Assembly: GCA_934403665.1 (NCBI GenBank)
Contig: CAKRUL010000131.1
Coordinates: forward strand, 1 to 5,036
Reading direction: 5' to 3'
Length of the DNA: 5,036 nt
From: an uncultured Clostridia bacterium
GTDB lineage: Bacteria; Bacillota_A; Clostridia; UMGS1840; HGM11507
Position 1 is the stretch's first letter. Each line of letters opens with the position of its first letter. Below the pieces are notes generated by a model that did not search any database, was not told where the DNA came from, and was given only the letters and a program-made list of their open reading frames with translations. Position numbers and translations under genes: made by a program. This document shows, piece after piece, positions 1 to 5,036 of this stretch.

Positions 1-278
1 GCATAAAACTGCTGTGCCGCATTGAGAAACGAGCGGGCGATCACATAGGAATCCTTGCAGAGAAAATAAGCCTCCTCCTGTATGGAAAAGACTCCGATTG
101 CTTCCCGTCCGTTCAGAAGGATTCTGGTCTCTGCTGTTTTTCCGTCCCACTTGCTGACGATTTTATTTTCCTTTTCTGTGTCATGAAAAAATAACTGTGC
201 TCCGAAAAACACAGCTTTTATGGTATGCTCCAAATGATATTTGCGTTCATGCCCCTGCATGATAACCGAAAAATCCAT
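1..278 (-). CDS. hemZ: Probable oxygen-independent coproporphyrinogen dehydrogenase HemZ, N-terminal part (cut by window edge)
   Basis: This is the first 92 codons of a minus-strand gene whose 3' part lies left of position 1. It begins MDFSVIMQGHERKYHLEHT, followed by a hydrophobic VFFGAQLFF stretch at about residues 24-32. HemZ-type proteins begin with a small domain carrying a GH..Y....(I/L)..FF pattern before the radical SAM core; that core, with its CxxxCxYC cluster motif, would lie outside the window. In Clostridia hemZ very often follows directly after this kind of MBL-fold hydrolase, which supports the call. HemZ proteins are cytoplasmic radical SAM enzymes of the HemN family, linked to anaerobic heme synthesis, though not all have proven activity. 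The ATG at 278 lies 2 nt after the upstream stop (TGAaaATG), and a GGAG (287-290) sits 8 nt before it, inside the end of that gene, so translation is probably coupled. The identity rests on weak N-terminal similarity plus context. Confidence 0.66.
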   Translation of the reverse strand, partial: MDFSVIMQGHERKYHLEHTIKAVFFGAQLFFHDTEKENKIVSKWDGKTAETRILLNGREAIGVFSIQEEAYFLCKDSYVIARSFLNAAQQFY

Positions 279-280
279 TT

Positions 281-919
281 TCAGCGCTCCGATCTGTCCG
301 TGTAATGAAAGACTTCGTTGTTTTTCTTTTCAAACCCGATGGTTGTTGCCGGACCGTGCCCTGGATACACCGCAACTTCATCGGCAAGAGAAAATAGCTT
401 GTTTTGAATCGAGTGCACCTCTTGGCGCAAATCTCCGGTGGGAAGATCACAGCGTCCCATGCCCATGTAAAACAGGGTATCGCCGGAAATCAAAATTTTT
501 TCGCCCAAAAGACAAATGCTTCCGGCTGTATGCCCCGGAGTTTCTATCACGGTCAAAGATTGCGAACCGACCGGGATGGTGTCGCCTTCTTTTAGAAAAA
601 TGTCTGCTTTCACAGAAGGGATGGTTTTCGCTCCGTATGCCGTAAGATTTTTGTATGGGTCATTAATGAGGTCTGCCTCCAAATGGCACAGGCACAGTTT
701 TGCGTCCGGGAAGGCGGCCTGCACATCGGGAAGTGCCAGAATGTGATCATAATGACCGTGGGTCAGAACAATGTGAGAAACCGAAATGCTCCGGTTTTTC
801 ACTGTTTGAATGATTCGGTCCGCATCTGCTCCCGGATCGACAATGATTCCGGTGGTTTTGTCATAGAGAATATAACAATTTGTCTGCAATGCGCCGACGG
901 ATAATGTTTCTATTTTCAT
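281..919 (-). CDS. MBL-fold metallo-hydrolase, glyoxalase II-like (YqgX type)
   Basis: This 212-residue protein has the full metal-binding set of the metallo-beta-lactamase fold. THGHYDH is at residues 53-59 (H54, H56, D58, H59), followed by H130 in TPGHTAGS, D147 in SGDTLF and H188 in YPGHGPAT. It therefore should bind two metal ions and is predicted to be an active cytoplasmic hydrolase. Length and motif spacing fit the short glyoxalase II-like hydrolases (YqgX/GloB-related), which lack the long C-terminal substrate domain of classical glyoxalase II; the true substrate is unknown, with thioesters such as S-lactoylglutathione analogues as candidates. The frame is open back to an ATG at 1072, but the start at 919 is preferred: a GAGG (928-931) lies 8 nt upstream, and MKIETLSVGALQTNCY is the usual N-terminus of the family. 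The upstream extension would overlap the DUF4364 gene. It is second in a DUF4364-MBL-hemZ operon. Confidence 0.93.
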   Translation of the reverse strand: MKIETLSVGALQTNCYILYDKTTGIIVDPGADADRIIQTVKNRSISVSHIVLTHGHYDHILALPDVQAAFPDAKLCLCHLEADLINDPYKNLTAYGAKTIPSVKADIFLKEGDTIPVGSQSLTVIETPGHTAGSICLLGEKILISGDTLFYMGMGRCDLPTGDLRQEVHSIQNKLFSLADEVAVYPGHGPATTIGFEKKNNEVFHYTDRSER

Positions 920-943
920 ATCAATTTCCTCGTTTGTTCTCCC

Positions 944-962
944 GAGTGCCGGAAAGGCACTC
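944..962 (-). other. Intercistronic 7-bp perfect hairpin
   Basis: GAGTGCC (944-950) and GGCACTC (956-962) form a perfect 7-bp inverted repeat around a 5-nt loop. It fills most of the 49-nt gap between the DUF4364 stop and the MBL-hydrolase start. On the minus strand the right side is followed by GGGAGAAC rather than a T-run, so it is not a standard intrinsic terminator. It may be an RNA processing or stability element within the operon transcript; this role is inferred. Confidence 0.5.
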
Positions 963-968
963 AAAAGC

Positions 969-1505
969 TTATAGATTTCGCATGATTTCCTCTGCAACTT
1001 TTTGATAGAGCTCCTGAGGATGTTTTTCGATCCATTCTTTGGTTCGGATGGCCAGTTCCCGGCTTCCGACATTCAGCCCCAGGCGGAACAGAGGGATTCC
1101 CTTTTCCGTGATTTCCATCTGCACAGCAAATTCGCCGTTATCCAGAACGGTGTAATCGGCTTTGACGGTGCTGGTCGGTTCGGAAACCTTTTGGCTGGTA
1201 TTCACGGCAAAGATGATTTTCTCTTTCAGAGAATAGGGAATTCTGTTTTCAAAAAAGCCGATTACCTGGGCTCCTGCAGGGGTAATCTCGTAATATTCTT
1301 TTTTTGCTTCCTTCGTCAGCCTGATTTTTTTATCCTTTACCAGCTCATAGAGATTTTGCTGCAAAGCGAAATAGTCGATGGAGAGCTCTTTCAATATGAT
1401 TTCGGTAAGATCGGAATTGGTTGCAGGCTTATGATAGGTATCCAATGCAAACAGAATAATCAATTTGATGTTTGCGTCATCGGATAATAATTTTTTGTAG
1501 CTCAT
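969..1505 (-). CDS. DUF4364 family protein, winged-helix N-terminus
   Basis: This 178-residue protein resembles the DUF4364 family, which is common in Clostridia and has no established function. Residues 10-85 read as a winged-helix DNA-binding domain: helices around NIKLIILFALDTY and NSDLTEIILKEL, a recognition-like helix around DYFALQQNLYELVKD, then a basic wing (KKIRLTKEAKKEYYEITPAG) and ITPAGAQVIGFF, much as in PadR/MarR-like proteins. Residues 112-145 form beta-strand-like segments (VKADYTVLDNGEFAVQMEI), and the C-terminus is helical. No membrane segment is seen. The ATG at 1505 is chosen because AGGAGG lies 6 nt upstream; an in-frame GTG at 1526 would place that ribosome site inside the gene. 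It heads an operon with the MBL hydrolase and hemZ. Its promoter overlaps a palindrome, so autoregulation is possible but unproven. DNA binding is inferred from fold-like pattern only. Confidence 0.85.
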   Translation of the reverse strand: MSYKKLLSDDANIKLIILFALDTYHKPATNSDLTEIILKELSIDYFALQQNLYELVKDKKIRLTKEAKKEYYEITPAGAQVIGFFENRIPYSLKEKIIFAVNTSQKVSEPTSTVKADYTVLDNGEFAVQMEITEKGIPLFRLGLNVGSRELAIRTKEWIEKHPQELYQKVAEEIMRNL

Positions 1506-1565
1506 ACTCTGCCTCCTTTTGTTCACATGACATCTGATTCCCGGCAGAGAAACAGAAAGCGAAGC

Positions 1566-1583
1566 GGCATCGAACAGGATGCC
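1566..1583 (-). other. Hairpin in the DUF4364 leader
   Basis: GGCATC and GATGCC form a perfect 6-bp inverted repeat with a 6-nt loop, about 60 nt upstream of the DUF4364 start. On the minus strand it is followed by GCTTCGCTTTCTG, pyrimidine-rich but without a T-run. On the plus strand it is followed by ATTCTTTT, which would make a poor terminator. If the promoter at 1599-1627 is real, this stem lies in the 5' untranslated leader of the operon. Its role is unknown. Confidence 0.4.
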
Positions 1584-1584
1584 A

Positions 1585-1597
1585 TTCTTTTAAAGAA
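1585..1597. promoter_or_regulatory. 13-bp palindrome over predicted start site (operator candidate)
   Basis: TTCTTT-T-AAAGAA is a perfect inverted repeat with a single central base. It lies just downstream of the predicted -10 box at 1599-1604, so the likely start of transcription (about 1592) is at its centre. This is a typical position for a repressor operator. Which protein would bind is not shown by the sequence; the product of the first gene, a winged-helix protein, is one candidate. AT-rich palindromes of this size can also arise by chance. Confidence 0.35.
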
Positions 1598-1598
1598 C

Positions 1599-1627
1599 AG
1601 TTTACCACAAAACATCATTTTTTTCAA
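1599..1627 (-). promoter_or_regulatory. Sigma-A-like promoter for the DUF4364-MBL-hemZ operon
   Basis: On the minus strand TTGAAA (1622-1627, 5 of 6 consensus bases) and TAAACT (1599-1604, 4 of 6) are separated by exactly 17 nt. The -10 is preceded by TGG, giving an extended TGn -10 motif that would compensate for the weaker hexamer. Predicted start is near 1592, leaving a leader of about 87 nt before the ATG at 1505. It sits in the 155-nt gap after spmB, supporting a separate transcript for the housekeeping-type operon. Confidence 0.6.
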
Positions 1628-1660
1628 TTGCCGTGTGAAAAATTCATCGGGAGGGCGGAG

Positions 1661-2197
1661 TCAGCCCATTCCGACAAAGAAGCGTGTCACAAAAACACTC
1701 GCCAGAATTCCGGCAGCATCTGCCAGCAGAGCCGCTTTTACAGCGTATCTGGTGTCGGTGATCTGCACTGCGCCGAAATAGACGGCGATCGTATAGAAGG
1801 TGGTTTCGGTAGAGCCTGCCATCACGGAGGCAACATTGCCGATGAGACTGTCCGGTCCGTAAGTTTTGAGAATGTCTGCCAGCATGGCGATTCCGCCGCT
1901 TCCCGAAATGGGGCGGAGCAGAGCCAAAGGCACTGTCTCGGCCGGAATGCCCAGAAGGGCTGTAAGCGGCGAGATGAGACGGCAAAGAAACTCCAAAAGT
2001 CCGGAACTGCGCAGCATGGCAATGGCGATCATCAACCCGACCACTGGCGGAAGAATATTGACAATGGTGGTCATGCTGTCCTTTGCACCGTCCAAGAATG
2101 CCTGGTAAGCATCTGTTTTTTTACAGAAGGCACACAGAAGAAACATCAGAATCAGGCAGGGAAGCAGGCATTCCGAGATTGTTTTTATCGTCTGCAT
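1661..2197 (-). CDS. spmB: Spore maturation protein SpmB
   Basis: This 178-residue, highly hydrophobic protein matches SpmB in length and pattern. It has a first membrane segment at about residues 8-24, another at 45-62, and further segments near 68-83, 133-145 and 155-175. The family's conserved stretches are present: LLRPISGSGG at 93-102 and GSTETTFYTIAVYFGAV at 128-144, both typical of the nucleoside-recognition (Gate) domain shared with SpmA. In Bacillus subtilis SpmA and SpmB are made in the mother cell and are needed for proper spore core dehydration and heat resistance; the transported substrate, if any, is unknown. The ATG at 2197 overlaps the end of spmA by 13 nt. A GGGAGGAG site (2209-2216) inside spmA precedes it with a slightly long spacing of 11 nt. 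The frame stays open far upstream, but that part is spmA read in the wrong frame. Confidence 0.95.
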   Translation of the reverse strand: MQTIKTISECLLPCLILMFLLCAFCKKTDAYQAFLDGAKDSMTTIVNILPPVVGLMIAIAMLRSSGLLEFLCRLISPLTALLGIPAETVPLALLRPISGSGGIAMLADILKTYGPDSLIGNVASVMAGSTETTFYTIAVYFGAVQITDTRYAVKAALLADAAGILASVFVTRFFVGMG

Positions 2198-2784
2198 GGC
2201 AGAATTCGCTCCTCCCTTGCACGAAAATATTTTGCCGCCAAAATCCCCGTCAAAAGACCGGTGAAACTGCTGATCCACATGGGAAAAACAATCAAAAAGG
2301 GATTGGAAGAGCCGTAATTCATGCGGAGAGACAGAATCGTGGAGGGGATCAACTGAATGGAGGAGGTATTCAGAATCACAAACAGGCACATTGCATGGCT
2401 TGCCTTGGAATGACCGTGATTCTGCTGTTTGAGTTTTTCCATGGCGGAAATGCCAAGGGGGGTGGCGGCGTTTCCCATGCCGAGCAGATTGGCGGTGATA
2501 TTTAAGGTCATGGCACCGAACGCTTCGGAGTCTTCCGGAACTTCCCGGAACAGCTTTCCCAGAATCGGATGCAGTATTTTTGCGATGATTTTTGTCATGC
2601 CCGATCGGTCGGCAATTTTTAAAAGCCCGTTGAAAAAACACAGGATGCCAAGCAGCGTGAGCAGCAGTTGGATGGTGTCGCTGCAGGAGGCGATTCCGGC
2701 GGCAACCGTCTGCGCATAAGTGCCGTTCCAGAAACTGTACAGGAGGGAGACCGCCATTATGGTGAGCCATATTTTATTCAGCAT
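2185..2784 (-). CDS. spmA: Spore maturation protein SpmA
   Basis: This 199-residue membrane protein carries the SpmA hallmarks: an N-terminal segment MLNKIWLTIMAVSLLYSFWNG, NLLGMGNAATPLG at residues 99-111, and LNTSSIQLIPST at 138-149. Hydrophobic segments lie at about 4-19, 36-53, 131-148 and 163-184. It belongs to the nucleoside-recognition (Gate) domain group and is expected to act with SpmB in the membrane during spore maturation (core dehydration, heat resistance). Length is close to that of the Bacillus subtilis protein. The ATG at 2784 has an AGAAGG (2791-2796) 6 nt upstream. It starts 35 nt after the spoIVFB stop and no promoter or terminator is evident in that gap, so it is probably cotranscribed with the spoIVF genes. 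In Bacillus subtilis spmAB follow dacB instead; no dacB is visible here. Confidence 0.96.
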   Translation of the reverse strand: MLNKIWLTIMAVSLLYSFWNGTYAQTVAAGIASCSDTIQLLLTLLGILCFFNGLLKIADRSGMTKIIAKILHPILGKLFREVPEDSEAFGAMTLNITANLLGMGNAATPLGISAMEKLKQQNHGHSKASHAMCLFVILNTSSIQLIPSTILSLRMNYGSSNPFLIVFPMWISSFTGLLTGILAAKYFRAREERILPCRR

Positions 2785-2819
2785 ATCAGACCTTCTTTCG
2801 GCTGGAGGTGAAAAACGAT

Positions 2820-3692
2820 TTATCGAATGACAAGTTCTTTCATTTTAACGTTTGCCCCTTTGCGGATCATGCCGTCAATCAGTTCGCCCTCTGTCAGAGT
2901 ACCGATGATTTGGATTCCGTCCAGAACGGTAATCAGATAGTATCGGTTATGACAAAGCTGGTTCAGCATCTTACGGGCGCTTACGTTTTGATTCACGGCA
3001 ATGCCGGAAACCGGCATGCTCTCAACGACTTTCTGACGTTTTTTGTAGTCTGCAATCTCCCGCATCAAATACAAACGAAGGTGATTTTTCTCCACGAACA
3101 GGTTGCCGTAGAGGAAACATCCGATTAAGCATACGGAAAAATTGAAGCGGGTCAGGAAAAACAACCATACGCCGCAGGCAATCAGCAGTAAGGAGAGAAA
3201 CCTCGTCAGCTTTTCACAAAAATAATAAGCTTTGATATATCCGATGAACTTGCTTAAAAAAGCGCGCAGAACACGCCCTCCGTCCAGAGGAACGGCGGGA
3301 AGCAGATTCACCAAAGCACAGCTGATATTTGCGGCATACAAAAAGGAAAGCTCTCGATTCCATATGCCGCTGGAACCTTTGAAAAGCAAAAGCGTCAGCG
3401 CCATCCCCAAATTGCACAGCGGACCTGCCAGCGCCATGATGATTTCATCATCCGGATTCTGAATCAGTTCTGCTTGCAGACGAATGTTGATTCCAAAAGG
3501 CTCTAACGAAATCGAATGCACTTTGATCTCCCTTTTCCACAGCGCAAGCAAATGGGCAAGCTCATGGCAAAGCATCAGAAAAAACGTCATCAGATATTCT
3601 CTGAGAAAGCCGCAGCAAAATACAAAGAAAATAACCGGAAGAAAAAACGGACTGATGCGGAACCGTCTCTGTTTCCGAAACGGATTTCTCAT
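2820..3692 (-). CDS. spoIVFB: Stage IV sporulation protein FB, intramembrane site-2 metalloprotease
   Basis: This 290-residue protein is an M50 (site-2) intramembrane zinc protease with a C-terminal CBS domain, the SpoIVFB architecture. HELAH is at residues 43-47 in a membrane segment, giving H43 and H47 as zinc ligands and E44 as the catalytic base; NLLPAVPLDGGR at 129-140 gives the third ligand D137. These numbers equal those known for Bacillus subtilis SpoIVFB. AGP at 89-91 is another conserved site. Membrane segments lie at about 14-28, 33-50, 84-104, 113-131, 165-180 and 184-197. Residues about 222-285 form one CBS-like domain, which senses ATP in the Bacillus protein. In that species it cleaves pro-sigma-K in the outer forespore membrane, switching on late mother-cell genes. 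The start overlaps the upstream stop as ATGA and has no clear ribosome site, so translation is probably coupled. The N-terminus is arginine-rich. The substrate here is inferred. Confidence 0.93.
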   Translation of the reverse strand: MRNPFRKQRRFRISPFFLPVIFFVFCCGFLREYLMTFFLMLCHELAHLLALWKREIKVHSISLEPFGINIRLQAELIQNPDDEIIMALAGPLCNLGMALTLLLFKGSSGIWNRELSFLYAANISCALVNLLPAVPLDGGRVLRAFLSKFIGYIKAYYFCEKLTRFLSLLLIACGVWLFFLTRFNFSVCLIGCFLYGNLFVEKNHLRLYLMREIADYKKRQKVVESMPVSGIAVNQNVSARKMLNQLCHNRYYLITVLDGIQIIGTLTEGELIDGMIRKGANVKMKELVIR

Positions 3693-4327
3693 GGAATCAG
3701 ATAAGGCTGAGGATCCACCGGTGTTCCATTCACTCTGATCTCAAAGTGGAGATGGGGGCCGGTGCTTTTCCCGGTGTTTCCGGACAGGGCAATCTCTTCG
3801 CCTTGCTGAATCGGGGTGTTCGCCTCCTTGCAGGTTTCATTCAAATGTGCATAGAAAGTGGCATATCCGTTTTCATGGGTGATGAGCATACTCTTGCCGT
3901 AAACCTCATCTTCTTTGACCTCGGTGACTGTTCCGGCGAGGGCGGCGTGTACCTTGCTCCCCTCCTTCGCATCGATATCGATACCGGTATGCAGGGAGGT
4001 TTCGTTGGTGACAGGGTGGATTCTTTCTCCGTATGGAGACGTGACGGCGCCTTCCAATGGCATATGAAAGACCGGATTCCCCAGCGTGTAGGAAGAGATC
4101 ACATGTTTTATGTCTGCGCAGAGACCTTTGAAATCCGTGGTGGTTCCGAGAATCGACCGCACCGTTTCCTGCATGCCGTTATCCGGCAGAAACTTCAACA
4201 CGGCGGCGGCTCCAATCAGCAAAACCGCCAAAAGCAGTTTCAGATTAACACGCGGCATTTCTTGCTCTTTGGGTGTTGATCGGTATCGTTTTTGTACCCG
4301 TGCTTGGTGAAATCCTTCGTTTCTCAT
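3689..4327 (-). CDS. SpoIVFA-like membrane-anchored LytM/M23 peptidase-domain protein
   Basis: This 212-residue protein has a basic N-terminus (residues 1-28), one membrane segment at about 29-46, a linker, and a LytM (M23) domain from about 86 to 208. The domain keeps the expected residues of active M23 enzymes: H113 and D117 in HTGIDID, H161 in FYAHL, and H192 and H194 in HLHFE. The position directly before spoIVFB, with a 4-nt ATGA overlap, is that of spoIVFA in Bacillus subtilis, whose product anchors and inhibits SpoIVFB together with BofA and also has a LytM-like domain. I therefore call it SpoIVFA-like. The alternative is a peptidoglycan endopeptidase of the SpoIIQ or general M23 type that has taken this place. 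The ATG at 4327 follows AGGAG by 9 nt; another ATG 2 nt after that site is too close and its frame soon ends. First gene of the sporulation operon. Confidence 0.82.
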   Translation of the reverse strand: MRNEGFHQARVQKRYRSTPKEQEMPRVNLKLLLAVLLIGAAAVLKFLPDNGMQETVRSILGTTTDFKGLCADIKHVISSYTLGNPVFHMPLEGAVTSPYGERIHPVTNETSLHTGIDIDAKEGSKVHAALAGTVTEVKEDEVYGKSMLITHENGYATFYAHLNETCKEANTPIQQGEEIALSGNTGKSTGPHLHFEIRVNGTPVDPQPYLIP

Positions 4328-4385
4328 TGCTCATTTCTCCTTTTTCGATTCCTGTAAGGCGGACAGACAGCCTTTCTCTATTTCA

Positions 4386-4413
4386 TTTATATGTCCTGTT
4401 TCCGGAATTATGT
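4386..4413 (-). promoter_or_regulatory. Candidate sigma-E promoter for the spoIVFA-like/spoIVFB/spmAB operon
   Basis: On the minus strand ACATAAT (4407-4413) resembles the sigma-E -35 element and CATATAAA (4386-4393) resembles the -10 element (CATACAnT), with 13 nt between them. The start would fall near 4378, about 50 nt before the first gene. spoIVF and spmAB are sigma-E (mother-cell) genes in Bacillus subtilis, so the element is where it would be expected. The match is imperfect and the site is AT-rich, so this is a candidate only. Confidence 0.38.
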
Positions 4414-4414
4414 C

Positions 4415-4443
4415 TTGCTATTTTCCAAGGAATTTAGTACAAT
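4415..4443 (+). promoter_or_regulatory. Sigma-A promoter for smc
   Basis: TTGCTA (4415-4420, 4 of 6 consensus bases) and TACAAT (4438-4443, 5 of 6) are separated by exactly 17 nt. The predicted start near 4450 gives a leader of about 125 nt before the smc ATG. It lies back to back with the candidate sigma-E promoter of the opposite strand; the two -35 elements are only 1 nt apart. Confidence 0.65.
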
Positions 4444-4575
4444 ATAAGCATCAGAGAGTTGAATCCAACATGCTTTGCATGCACTGAAATTGCAGTTTTT
4501 CATCTGTTGTATTTCTGCGCGGCGGGAGAAAGAAGTTTTCTGCGAAACGGTGTTGGGTTTACCGGAGGAAATAAG

Positions 4576-5036
4576 ATGCGCTTAAAGTCAATCGAAATCA
4601 CCGGGTTTAAATCGTTCCCGGACAAAATAGAATTAGAGTTTCCGAAAGGCATTACTTGTGTCGTCGGACCAAACGGAAGCGGAAAAAGCAATATTTCCGA
4701 TGCAATCCGCTGGGTGATGGGGGAGCAGAGCGTCAAGATGCTCCGGGGCGGCAAGATGGAGGATGTCATTTTTTCGGGTACCCAAAAACGGAAACCGCTC
4801 GGGTTTTGCGAGGTGGGCATTCTGGTGGACAATGCAGATAAAACACTGCCCATTGATTTTGATGAAATTTTGGTAACCCGCCGGTTGTTCCGTTCGGGAG
4901 AGAGTGAATATTATATCAACAAATCTGCTTGCCGCCTGAAAGACATTCAGGAGCTGTTCATGGATACCGGTTTGGGGAAGGATGGCTACTCTTTGGTGGG
5001 ACAGGGCAGAATTGACGTCATTATAAACGGTAAGCC
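4576..5036 (+). CDS. smc: Chromosome segregation protein SMC, N-terminal part (cut by window edge)
   Basis: The first 153 codons of a plus-strand gene encode the N-terminal ATPase head of bacterial SMC. The start MRLKSIEITGFKSFPDKIE matches the family. Walker A GPNGSGKS is at residues 31-38, DAIRWVMGEQ at 42-51, the arginine-containing LRGGKMEDVIF at 56-66, the conserved TRRLFRSGESEYYIN at 101-115, FMDTGLGKDGYS at 128-139 and the Q-loop glutamine at 143 (VGQGR). SMC forms a dimer with ScpA and ScpB (condensin) that organises and separates the chromosome. The ATG at 4576 is set by GGAGG (4564-4568) 7 nt upstream and by family alignment. The hinge, coiled coils and C-terminal head with Walker B lie beyond the window. 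In many Firmicutes smc follows rnc; here it has its own promoter and sits next to a divergent sporulation operon. Confidence 0.97.
   Translation, partial: MRLKSIEITGFKSFPDKIELEFPKGITCVVGPNGSGKSNISDAIRWVMGEQSVKMLRGGKMEDVIFSGTQKRKPLGFCEVGILVDNADKTLPIDFDEILVTRRLFRSGESEYYINKSACRLKDIQELFMDTGLGKDGYSLVGQGRIDVIINGK

Noticed and set aside
920..1072. 51-residue N-terminal extension of the MBL hydrolase
   Set aside because: It would overlap the DUF4364 coding region, and the family N-terminus with a good ribosome site begins at 919.
1631..1650. Imperfect hairpin just after spmB as a terminator
   Set aside because: The stem is only 3 plus 4 bp with an internal loop and no T-run follows on the minus strand, so I do not call a terminator for the sporulation operon.
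1628..2317. 229-residue plus-strand frame opposite spmA and spmB
   Set aside because: It is a shadow: composition is polar and unlike any family I know, there is no ribosome site, and both genes opposite are secure.
2198..2770. Long open minus-strand frame continuous with spmB, giving a 369-residue protein
   Set aside because: This part lies over spmA in a different frame and is rich in H, R and P, as expected of an out-of-frame reading; SpmB family length and motifs fit the start at 2197.
4471..4488. Five-codon leader peptide frame (ATG to TGA) before smc
   Set aside because: No ribosome site precedes it and it has no run of regulatory codons; most likely chance.
4438..4575. Open frame upstream of smc, in phase with it, which could extend the protein by up to about 39 codons from a TTG at 4459
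   Set aside because: The ATG at 4576 has a strong GGAGG at 7 nt and gives the standard SMC N-terminus; the extension has no ribosome site and its cysteine-rich, hydrophobic sequence is not part of the family.
4500..4853. 117-residue minus-strand frame opposite the start of smc
   Set aside because: The opposite strand encodes conserved SMC motifs including Walker A; this frame has no recognisable domain.

Overview
The window looks like chromosomal DNA from an endospore-forming member of the Clostridia (Firmicutes), possibly of the Ruminococcaceae/Oscillospirales type. This rests on moderate GC content (about 45-50% by eye), strong AGGAGG-type ribosome binding sites, four sporulation proteins with firmicute-type motifs, a DUF4364-type protein and a Bacillus-like SMC. 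The exact genus cannot be read from this sequence. I see no mobile element, CRISPR array, tRNA or rRNA gene. No wholly new system is evident; the points of interest are gene arrangement and regulation.

Layout from left to right. Positions 1-1505 hold a minus-strand operon, read right to left: a DUF4364-type winged-helix protein (969-1505), a glyoxalase-II-like metallo-beta-lactamase-fold hydrolase (281-919), and the N-terminal part of a probable hemZ (1-278, cut by the window edge). The operon has its own sigma-A-like promoter at about 1599-1627, with a 13-bp palindrome over the predicted start site.

Positions 1661-4327 hold a second minus-strand operon of four sporulation genes: a SpoIVFA-like membrane-anchored LytM/M23 protein, the intramembrane protease spoIVFB, then spmA and spmB. 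Three of these genes overlap or nearly abut, and spmA follows spoIVFB after 35 nt, so they are probably one transcript. In Bacillus subtilis the SpoIVF proteins control sigma-K activation in the mother cell, and SpmA/SpmB act in spore core dehydration. Here the two functions are joined in one unit.

Positions 4328-4575 are a divergent intergenic region. It carries a good sigma-A promoter for smc on the plus strand and a candidate sigma-E promoter for the sporulation operon on the minus strand. Positions 4576-5036 hold the first 153 codons of smc, the chromosome-segregation ATPase, cut by the right edge.
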